In this document: in pieces, positions 1 through 6,021 of the stretch
Layout of the letters: each line of letters opens with the position of its first letter
How positions within the stretch are numbered: position 1 is the first letter of the stretch
NCBI GenBank assembly: GCA_002699335.1
Contig: PACG01000214.1
Location: 2,847-9,572, forward strand
Direction of reading: 5' to 3'
Origin: Candidatus Poribacteria bacterium
GTDB lineage: Bacteria; Poribacteria; WGA-4E; UBA9662
DNA: 6,726 bases
Notes under the pieces: model-generated
What the model was told of the DNA's origin: nothing
Seen by the model: the letters and a program-made list of their open reading frames with translations, nothing else
Databases searched by the model: none
Program-made: the position numbers and the translations under genes

Positions 1-216
1 GAAATCCTTCTCGTCCAACTCGAAATCCCAACCCTGTCCGAGATGCCACTTACCGATACAGGCGGTGCGATAGCCGTGTTGACTCAGGAATACAGGTACA
101 GTAAGACGATCTGTGGGGATCAAAGGAGACCCGTAAAGGCTAACAATGCCTTTCTGCAGGGTTGATCGCCAAGTTGTAACGGCTGGTCAGCAGACTATAG
201 CGCGAGAGTGAACATA
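1..216 (-). pseudogene. Sulfatase (arylsulfatase-like), broken fragment, runs off the left edge
   Basis: On the minus strand, positions 171 down to 1 read WRSTLQKGIVSLYGSPL, then IPTDRLTVPVFLSQHGYRTA and CIGKWHLGQGWDFELDEKDF. This is the N-terminal half of a type I sulfatase of the 'TGRYxWRxxLxxG...DRLTVPxLLxxHGYxTACIGKWHLG' kind; such enzymes hydrolyse sulfate esters, usually on polysaccharides, and are usually exported. Just upstream, HSRAIVC (210-190) matches the 'HSPSAVC' that precedes the catalytic motif, but a TGA (187-189) follows the Cys. LTSRYN (190-173, equivalent to LLTGRYN) is in another frame, and one extra T at 172 brings the frame back before WRS. About seven residues after the Cys, including most of the C-x-P-x-R formylglycine motif, are missing. 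The segment upstream (217-457) gives no convincing sulfatase N-terminus, so the start is lost or unrecognisable. The gene lies downstream of the PQQ-propeller gene in the same orientation. Family is sure; pseudogene status likely. Confidence 0.75.
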
Positions 217-457
217 CTGCCAAGCTGTACAGGGCTCTGCTTTTTAGGTGGAATCATCCTAGACACAACCAACCGATCCACAGACTCCTCAGAGATCTAC
301 CAGCGTCCGGTGCTGGATTTCTCCTCCACTAACTCTCCCGTGCTTATAAAACTCCTGACAGACTCAGCAACCCCCCAGCCTAGTCCTAGCCTTACTCACA
401 GATAACATCATGGCCCAACTTGCCACTATAACATTTTGTCTTTAAGTGAATCGACAG

Positions 458-1816
458 TTACTCAGAAATGCAGTACAGGTACTTGTGTCCGCGCAGATAA
501 AGTTGGTCCCCCACAATAGCAGGAGAAGCGTCGAAACGATCCTCTAACCGGTTTTCAGCCAAAATTTCAAAATCATGGCTGTGTTTTAACACTAGACAAT
601 TACCCTGTCGGCCGACGAAATAGACTTTACCATTTGCAGCTACTGGCGAAGCATAAATGCCCTTCAAGCTCTTCAGTCGTTCGGGACCGTAGTGGACCTT
701 ACCAGTTTTAGCATCAAAACAAGAGACAATACCTTTATTGCTCTTTAAGGCGTAAAGCATATCCCCGTAGAGCAACAGGGAGGGGACATAGGGGGCATCT
801 TTCTGACGCTGCCATACAATTGAATCTGAATCGGTGACATCTCCGCTCGCTCCTTTGGCCCGAATGGCTTGCAACATTTCACCATCATAACCGGAGGCAA
901 CGTAAACAATACCGTCCGCAAAAACCGGAGACGGAATCGTATTTTTAGTCAACCCGGCGGCAGACCAAATGAGACCACCCGTCTCGACATCGTATCCACA
1001 GGTCTTATTGTTAGCACTGACGATGACTTGAGGTGGTTCAGACAGTGCTACCACCGGGGTGGTCCAGGTGCTAATCTCATCGCGCTCGGTGCGCCACTTT
1101 TCCTTGCCCGTTTGCTTGTCCAGGGCAATGATAAACGATTGTCCTTGATGATCCCAATTAATAAATAAGGTGTTGTCATGGAGGGCGGGTGAACTGCCTT
1201 CACCAAAATCAAGAAAGACGTCCATATCGCCGAAATCTGTTTCCCACTGCAACTGACCGGTAAAGTCATAACAATAGAGACCAAAGGAACCGAAATAAGC
1301 AAACAAAAACTGGCCGTCAGTAATAGCAGAAGGGGAGGCCCAACTAGCATCTTTATAAGTGCCCTCGTGTGGTAAAGCCTCTTTGGCTGTTTTCTGCCAA
1401 ATTACCTGGCCGTTGTGCCGATTGATGGCCATGGTTACAAACTTCGTCACGTGGGTAACGGGCGAACCTGAATTTCGTCGCCACTCGGGCAATTGGTTTT
1501 CTCTGGCCGTTAGTGCCTCTGACGAAATCTTTTTCCCTGCTTTTATGGCAGTGGTAACAAAAATGGTCTCGCCCCAGATGATTGGAGTGGCATGGCCCAA
1601 CCCAGGGATTTCAGTTTTCCAACGGATATTTTTGTCCGGCCCCCATTCGGTGGGCGGACTGCTGTGTGGGGCTACGCCGGTAGCATGAGGACCCCGCCAC
1701 TGGTGCCACTGTTTTTCCAATTTCGTCTCAGACGACACATTGGCTAAGATTAGGCTGTCTGACACCCATAGTGCCAGTATTATGCAGGCCAAGCGAAATT
1801 GACTTTTCTTGTCCAT
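458..1816 (-). CDS. Secreted PQQ-like (BamB/quinoprotein-type) beta-propeller protein
   Basis: An intact 452-residue protein on the minus strand, ATG (1816-1814) to TAA (460-458). Residues 1-26 look like a Sec signal peptide: charged MDKKSQFR, a hydrophobic core (LACIILALWV...LILA) and likely cleavage near A25/N26. No proper lipobox is present; C11 is too early. The mature part opens with WHQWRGPHATGVAP (37-50), then EWGPDKNIRWKTEIPGLGHA (57-76) and TPIIWGETIFVTTAI, the standard opening of the PQQ-like propeller proteins abundant in Planctomycetes, Verrucomicrobia and Poribacteria. Blade motifs recur: DKQTGKEKW (233-241), DVETGGLIW (276-284), DGIVYVASG (301-309), DAKTGKVHYG (368-377), NGKVYFVGRQG (395-405) and the closing FDASPAIVGDQLYLRGHKYL (428-447). 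Length fits the family. The specific function is unknown; cofactor binding cannot be inferred, and a periplasmic or surface scaffold is as likely as an enzyme. AAGGAG sits 7 nt before the ATG, which fixes the start. It is the only complete gene here. Confidence 0.93.
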   Translation of the reverse strand: MDKKSQFRLACIILALWVSDSLILANVSSETKLEKQWHQWRGPHATGVAPHSSPPTEWGPDKNIRWKTEIPGLGHATPIIWGETIFVTTAIKAGKKISSEALTARENQLPEWRRNSGSPVTHVTKFVTMAINRHNGQVIWQKTAKEALPHEGTYKDASWASPSAITDGQFLFAYFGSFGLYCYDFTGQLQWETDFGDMDVFLDFGEGSSPALHDNTLFINWDHQGQSFIIALDKQTGKEKWRTERDEISTWTTPVVALSEPPQVIVSANNKTCGYDVETGGLIWSAAGLTKNTIPSPVFADGIVYVASGYDGEMLQAIRAKGASGDVTDSDSIVWQRQKDAPYVPSLLLYGDMLYALKSNKGIVSCFDAKTGKVHYGPERLKSLKGIYASPVAANGKVYFVGRQGNCLVLKHSHDFEILAENRLEDRFDASPAIVGDQLYLRGHKYLYCISE

Positions 1817-1823
1817 AGTAATG

Positions 1824-1829
1824 CTCCTT
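1824..1829 (-). promoter_or_regulatory. Ribosome binding site of the PQQ-propeller gene
   Basis: The minus strand reads AAGGAG at 1829-1824, followed by 7 nt (CATTACT) and the ATG at 1816. This is a near-ideal Shine-Dalgarno sequence and spacing, and it supports the chosen start. Confidence 0.85.
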
Positions 1830-1902
1830 TTCGAAATTGGTTTCTTGTCTCAACAGTGGCAAGGGTGGCAAATGATGCTTATATAGCGCTGAAAAATGGA
1901 GG

Positions 1903-1935
1903 AATTTTTCCCTGATTTCCTGAAAAGGAAAAATT
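1903..1935. repeat. 9-bp perfect AT-rich inverted repeat upstream of the PQQ-propeller gene
   Basis: AATTTTTCC (1903-1911) and GGAAAAATT (1927-1935) are perfect complements with a 15-nt spacer. A competing smaller stem, TTTCC (1916-1920) with GGAAA (1927-1931), uses the same right arm. It lies about 90-120 bp upstream of the PQQ-propeller start, so it could be an operator dyad or a leader hairpin. Function is inferred from position only. Confidence 0.5.
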
Positions 1936-2106
1936 GACGGTTTATCTGAGCAGAGTGAATACCTAATTTTAGGCTTTAGTCGGTATAAGCACGGCCACAG
2001 CTCGGGTCAAACTACATAATATCTAGATGACAGACACAAATCCAACGTTTTTCATCGCACTATCTCTAGGTTTAAGGTGGAATTTAGCCAAAAATGGTTA
2101 CAAAAT

Positions 2107-2115
2107 TGCTATAAT
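2107..2115 (+). promoter_or_regulatory. Possible extended -10 promoter element
   Basis: TGCTATAAT is a perfect TATAAT (2110-2115) preceded by the extended -10 TG dinucleotide at the usual one-base distance. No -35 hexamer is seen at 16-18 bp upstream, as is allowed for extended -10 promoters. It would drive rightward transcription into the glycosidase-like pseudogene about 220 bp downstream. Chance matches are common in AT-rich DNA. Confidence 0.35.
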
Positions 2116-2143
2116 GTAACGTAGAGTAATGACGCTTAGCCAT

Positions 2144-2193
2144 AAAAAACCGAGACGTTTTCCTGCCCTGATGAGAAAGAGAGAATGTCTCAG
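2144..2193 (-). terminator. Terminator-like stem with a U6 tail on the minus strand
   Basis: Read on the minus strand, CTGAGAC (2193-2187) can pair with GTCTCGG (2156-2150) in a 7-bp stem with one G-U pair, directly followed by six Ts (2149-2144). Stem followed by a U-run is the form of an intrinsic terminator, but the 30-nt loop is unusually long and the stem short. A second hairpin (2198-2214) lies just before it in transcript order, so the pair could end a short leftward transcript or form a leader structure. Confidence 0.3.
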
Positions 2194-2197
2194 CCCT

Positions 2198-2214
2198 TCC
2201 CAACTTGGTTGGGA
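2198..2214. repeat. Short perfect hairpin, 7-bp stem and 3-nt loop
   Basis: TCCCAAC (2198-2204), TTG loop, GTTGGGA (2208-2214) form a perfect compact hairpin. No T-run follows on either strand, so it is not a terminator by itself. It is 5 nt from the stem at 2187-2193. Confidence 0.5.
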
Positions 2215-2333
2215 TATTAAACGGAAGATATTCTCCCCTTTTAACTCGAGACAGACTAAGGAATAAAGCCAAAATGATTGACAGAGAATCTCCTTATAAT
2301 AGAATTGAGACCCCACGTGTTTGGCCACCGTAG

Positions 2334-3831
2334 CATATAGAAATAGACAGCGCTCCGCTACTAGTTCCCCATCTGAATACCCCTCCTCCTGTTATCCCAA
2401 TCGATGACGGGACGACAGTTATTTGTGGACGATTTTTTAATCGAACATTCACACTATGTCGGATTTATCATTCGACCAAACCACACGAGTCCTCGCTAGT
2501 GTTAGTACCAGAAACAGAGTTGGAGTGTAATCAGGGCCATTGTCCGGTGGTGGCACCTTTCAACGATGGGTTTGGTACGATCCGGAGGATAACAGGTTTA
2601 AGATGTGGTGCCACGCGGGTTGGTTTGATGGTACTGCCGTGGCTACCAGCACCGACGGTTTAAACTGGGAAAAACCCGAATTGGATGTTATTCCTGGAAC
2701 CAACGTGGTGATAGCACCAGGGGCCAGTTATCGGCGAGATGATTGTCTGGTCTGGTTGGATCACCAGGCCAAACTGGAGGTCCGGTTCAAGAGGTTCCTT
2801 TATTTCGGCTGGACCCAAGGGCAATCGGGGTTTATTTACACCTCCCCGGATAGCACCCACTGGAACGAGCGCGGGTAGACTTCTCGCTGTGGTGACAATT
2901 CCAGTTTTTTCTATAACCCGTTTTGTCAGCGGTTTGTCTTTAGCATCCGTGAAAGTTGGACCTATCGCGAAGCGGCGGAATTTGAGCGGGTGGCCAGATG
3001 GGAAGATCAGCAACAGGTCAAATGGGCCCGAACCGACCGCTTGGACCGACCTAATCCGCTGGTAGGTGATGGGCCGCAATTGTAAGACTTGAACGCAGTT
3101 GCGTATGAAAGTATTTTGCTGGGAGGATTTAGCGTATTCTACGGTCCGCAAAATCCAGTCTGCGCCAGGATTGGACGACCAAAGATTATCGACCTACAGT
3201 TGGGGTTCAGTCGAGACGGTTTTCATTGGCCCTGGCCTGACCGCTTGGCCTTCATCGTCTACAGTCGGCGATGGCGGGATTGGAACTACGGCTATATCCA
3301 CGCGGCCGGCGGATTGTGTTTGGTAGTGGGCGACGAACTTTGGTTTTTACTACGGCGCCTTTTCTGGCCAGAGGTCGAGTCTAAAACCGGGAGCGACTGG
3401 TTCTTTCGAACAAGACAACACCATGTACAGGGGGAAATACCGGCTTGGCCACCTTGCGGCGTGACGGTTTTGCCTCTATGGAGGCCAACGCCAAGGAAGG
3501 TTTTCTAACCACACAGCCTGTGGTTTTCAGCGGCAAGTTCCTGTATGTCAATATTGACAATCCGAAGGGAATGTTAAAGGTAGAAATGCTGGATCCAAAG
3601 GAGTAGGTGATCGAACCTTTCTCTGCCGAGAATTGTCAACCGATACAGACCAACCGGGTAAGACTCGTATTAATTGGCATGGTGCTGAAGATCTGTCTCC
3701 ATGAATTGATAGACCTGTCCAGTTCAGATTCAGCCTATGCTCAGGACCGCTTTACTCCTTTTGGGTCAGTCCATTGGCATCAGGAGCCAGCCGGGGTTTT
3801 TTAGGTGCGGGTGGACCAGGATTGAGTGGTG
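2334..3831 (+). pseudogene. Glycosidase-like five-bladed beta-propeller protein, heavily decayed
   Basis: The gene can be followed almost end to end across frames. Segments: PPPVIPIDDG (2382-2411), then RQLFVDDFLIE after an extra G; VLVPETELE (2499 on); from 2540, SGGG...VWYDPEDNRFKMW, HAGWFDGTAVATSTDGLNWE, GDNSSFFYNPF, VFSIRESWTYREAAEFER, DLNAVAYESILLG, FYGPQNPVCARIGRPKIIDL, LGFSRDGFHWPWPDR and DWNYGYIHAAGG; then FYYGAFSG (3345-3371), TGLATLRRDGFASMEA, VNIDNPKG, VIEPFSAENC, RPVQFRF and FWVSPLASGASRGFLGAGGP. The layout matches uncharacterised glycoside hydrolase-like proteins of the GH32/43/130-type propeller fold. Lesions: extra G at 2409-2411; stops TAG 2497, TAG 2876, TAA 3083 (Tyr expected), TAG 3604 (Gln expected) and TGA 3702; frame changes near 2535, in the T5 run 3344-3348, near the G5 run 3430-3434 and near 3655. 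No start codon or ribosome binding site is seen. Once a cytoplasmic or exported carbohydrate enzyme; substrate unknown. Confidence 0.82.
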
Positions 3832-3910
3832 TCGTTGATCTGCAAGATTTTTCACTTTTTCGCCGGAGAAATTCTCCACCGTCAGACCTAGAGCGGACCG
3901 CACAGCGGCT

Positions 3911-3964
3911 AACCCACACAGGCGATATTTTCCTTTTTCTGAATCAACCAAAACCCACACAGGC
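3911..3964 (+). repeat. 13-bp direct repeat between two pseudogenes
   Basis: AACCCACACAGGC occurs at 3911-3923 and again at 3952-3964, 41 bp apart start to start. Both copies are followed closely by GATA. They lie in the short stretch (3832-4015) between the C-terminal end of the glycosidase-like pseudogene and the truncated start of the membrane-protein pseudogene. On the minus strand the copies fall in different frames of the open stretch there, so this is not a protein repeat. Confidence 0.6.
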
Positions 3965-4015
3965 TGATAACCCAAAATGGCTGTAGCTAATTCTATTTGA
4001 GTAGAGAGAGAATCG

Positions 4016-5514
4016 ATTCCTTGGGCAGCCTGGTGGGTGCCACTCTCCGCTTGGGCACTTTACGTGTTTGTCCTCTATCTGGTGGTGACCTGCCTGTCGG
4101 TGTTGTTACCTCGGCAATGGGTGGTGACTGAGCGGTAGCTTTCTCTCATCGTGTTACCGGTAGAGATGACATTCCACCCTCTGGGAAGCAAAAATTCACT
4201 CTTTAGCCGTAAAGCCTTATGAATTGGATTTTCCCTTCCCCTGCTGCTCCACACCTTTAACGGCCTGCATCAATTTCCCCCCTCTATCCCACATTTCCCC
4301 CTCCGTTTCAGACCGGATCTCTATTTAATTGAGAGGCCCTGGAGTGCCCTCAGACCTTTGCGACTCAATCTGTATTTGTCCATGGTGGCATTTAGTTGTT
4401 TATTACCTCTGGGGATTTCCTTCAGCCTCTGGTTTTTCTTTTTGTTCTTTAAATTCCAATCCTTGATCGGTTCAATGCTAGGGTTTCAAATCACGAAAGG
4501 GCCCGGTGTGCAGTGGAAGGCTTGTTCGTTCAGCGCGTCACAGGAAATTGGCGCCAGCCTAACCTTCGTCATCTATAACTCTCTTCCAGGCACGGTCTCA
4601 CCTCAAGAATATGTTTTTCAGTACCTTTAGCCCCAACCAAGACTTCAACGATCCCGGGCTGGACCGGGGGTCGTTACCCTCACCAGTCGCCATCATCGGA
4701 CTGATTGGCGGCATACTGCTGCTGGCGTGGGGCAACCATCTGATGGGGATGTCGACTGGTTTCGCTTTTCTATTTGTGGTGGTGTTTCTGGGTATGTACA
4801 TGTCCTTAACCTAGCAGGTGATTAACGGTGGGATTCCGTTTGTCAATCCCTCCTACTTCCTCACACTATATTCTCTTGACTATCTTGGGCTCAGTTCGGA
4901 TTAACCCTGCGAGTATGACCTCGCTGTTTATGCATCCGGCTCTCTAATACGCGACCTGAGGGAAATCATGATGCCCTACGTAGCCAACGGCCTCAAAGCA
5001 GCAGGTGAAGTTAGAGTTAGCCCCCGCAGTCTGTAACTCGGTGTGGTGGCGACGATGGTCATCGGGACTTTCGTCTCCTATCTATTCGGTGCTAAAATCA
5101 GTTATACCTATCGGGCACCGTATACCGGTGGGGTAGGTGACATGCGCTGGCTGATTTCAGTGCTGGTTGGCGGCGAAAGCGGAACGGATTGGAGCCACAC
5201 CGGTTTTATGATGGCCGGTGGCCTGTCGATGATGCTGTTGATATGGTTGCGGCAGATTTTCCTCCGGTGACCGCTGCATCCCATCGGGTTACACCATGCT
5301 CAATTCCTGGGCTTCACTAAAGCTCTGACCTTCAATCTTTTTGGGCTGGATGGTCAAACATCTGCTGGTAAAATACGGTGGGGTAAGCACCTATCGACAG
5401 GCCAGACCGGTATTCCTAGGCTTGGTTCTGGGTGAAATGACCAGCGCCGGTATCTGGGCCATTGTCGGTATGGTAACTGGTGTCAGCACCAGTTATCGAA
5501 TCTTGCTCAGCTGA
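4016..5514 (+). pseudogene. DUF6785/DUF6784 family (OPT-like) membrane protein, 5'-truncated and decayed
   Basis: A multi-pass membrane protein with its N-terminal part missing. Frame 4016 on: IPWAAWWVPLSAWALYVFVL, LPRQWVVTER, IGFSLPLLLHTFNGLH, ERPWSALRP, ISFSLWFFFLFFKFQSLIGS, MLGFQITKGPGVQW and SFSASQEIGASLTFV. Next frame from about 4590: HLKNMFFSTFSPNQ, NHLMGMSTGFAFLFVVVFLG and QVINGGIPFVNPS; then GSVRINPASMTSLFMHP (4888 on), IRDLREIMMPYVANGLKAA (4947 on), GTDWSHTGFMMAGG, PLHPIG, YTMLNSWAS, YGGVSTYRQARPVFLGLVLG and EMTSAGIWAIVGMVTGVSTS, ending at TGA 5512-5514. Motifs and order fit DUF6785/6784 proteins, which are related to oligopeptide-transporter-like membrane proteins; substrate unknown. 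Lesions: missing N-terminus (perhaps 130-200 residues); stops TAG 4136, TGA 4220, TAG 4812, TAA 5034, TGA 5268 and TGA 5326; frame changes near 4585, 4885, 4938 and an extra G at 5286-5288. It follows the glycosidase-like gene in the same direction, as expected for an old operon. Confidence 0.82.
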
Positions 5515-5536
5515 GTGATGAGATACTCAAGACAAC

Positions 5537-5570
5537 TGAGGGGGTTAATCATGTCTTTAACCGGTCCTCA
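5537..5570 (+). terminator. Stem-loop just after the DUF6785 pseudogene
   Basis: Inner stem GGTTAA (5543-5548) pairs with TTAACC (5557-5562) around an 8-nt loop. An outer stem TGAGG (5537-5541) pairs with CCTCA (5566-5570), with a small internal loop between. It begins 22 nt after the natural stop of the membrane-protein gene, the place expected for a transcript end. No T-run follows, so an intrinsic terminator is doubtful; a 3'-end stabilising hairpin is equally possible. Confidence 0.35.
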
Positions 5571-5587
5571 AACATAAGGGAAACTTG

Positions 5588-5960
5588 AAGTCGACTCAAA
5601 CCGATCAGGCCGCTATGCAACAACGACCAAACGGCAAGGGCTTTGACGTCAGAATCCAAAAAGGCCCTATTTTTGGTAGGTTAATTCTGGAGCTTGGAAG
5701 GATTGCAATTCGGATCCTCTGCTGGCAGAGGAATGGGTATATGTCGCCGTAACTTATGACACAAAGCAAAGTCTATTTTACGTTAATGGAGAAAAAGTTG
5801 CCGAAAATATTTTTAGCCCTTGCTGGCATCCTCCTCTGAATCCAAACTCTCTTGCCATCTTCATTTCAAATGGTCCTCCCTTGTTTGACGTTAATCAGAT
5901 ATAGGCCATGGGAACTTGTATAGGATCTCAATCTATGATATTCTCGGGGAGTTCTGTGTA
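5588..5960 (+). pseudogene. LamG (concanavalin A-like lectin) domain remnant
   Basis: Frame 5588-5680 reads TQTDQAAMQQRPNGKGFDVR then IQKGPIFG, the middle of a LamG/concanavalin A-like domain. The frame then shifts, and from about 5677 it reads NSGAWKDCNSDPLLAEEW followed by VYVAVTYDTKQSLFYVNGEK (5731-5790), the hallmark 'EWxHVAxTYDG...YVNG' strand pair. It continues to PPLFDVNQI and TAG 5902-5904. Another shift would give ISIYDILGE (about 5925-5950), like the closing 'DEVRIYDRALSE' of LamG. The first half of the domain (the 'GxWxFDEGxGxxxxDxSGNxNxG' part), the signal peptide and the start are absent. It lies directly upstream of an intact LamG gene and may be a decayed paralogue of it. The family call rests mainly on the 5731-5790 segment. 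Confidence 0.65.
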
Positions 5961-6006
5961 TTTAGCAGTGTAACCCAACAAGCAAATAGAAAATGTCAGA
6001 TTGACG

Positions 6007-6012
6007 AAGGAG
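6007..6012 (+). promoter_or_regulatory. Ribosome binding site of the LamG gene
   Basis: AAGGAG lies 9 nt before the first ATG (6022) and 12 nt before a second in-frame ATG (6025). The spacing favours the first. Confidence 0.75.
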
Positions 6013-6021
6013 AAACTAGCA

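Larger units (their letters stand above)
1817..2333. other. Gene-free divergent intergenic region (about 520 bp)
   Basis: This stretch separates the leftward PQQ-propeller gene from the rightward glycosidase-like pseudogene. It is more AT-rich than its surroundings. Two short minus-strand open frames (2084-2272 and 2098-2328) lack a ribosome binding site and resemble no family I know, so I do not call them genes. The region holds inverted repeats at 1903-1935 and 2198-2214, a minus-strand terminator-like structure at 2144-2193 and an extended -10 box at 2107-2115, listed separately. Promoters for the two divergent genes presumably lie here, but no clean -35/-10 pair with normal spacing was found on either strand. 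Confidence 0.6.

Noticed and set aside
208..405. Plus-strand 65-codon open frame
   Set aside because: It has no Shine-Dalgarno site and no recognisable family, and its left end overlaps the sulfatase remnant on the other strand.
869..1688. Three open frames inside the PQQ-propeller gene (two plus, one minus)
   Set aside because: They are shadows of the intact minus-strand gene, which has a signal peptide, ribosome binding site and family motifs throughout.
2278..2300. TTGACA (2278-2283) followed by TATAAT (2295-2300) as a sigma-70 promoter
   Set aside because: Both hexamers are perfect, but the spacer is only 11 bp instead of about 17, so they cannot act as a normal pair.
2660..3151. Minus-strand 163-codon open frame opposite the glycosidase-like pseudogene
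   Set aside because: The plus strand carries clear family motifs over the same interval; the minus translation is Pro/Leu-rich antisense with no ribosome binding site.
2497..5328. Alternative genetic code or programmed readthrough to explain in-frame stops
   Set aside because: All three stop codons occur at conserved positions, they are mixed with frame changes and a truncation, and the two intact genes use standard codons only.
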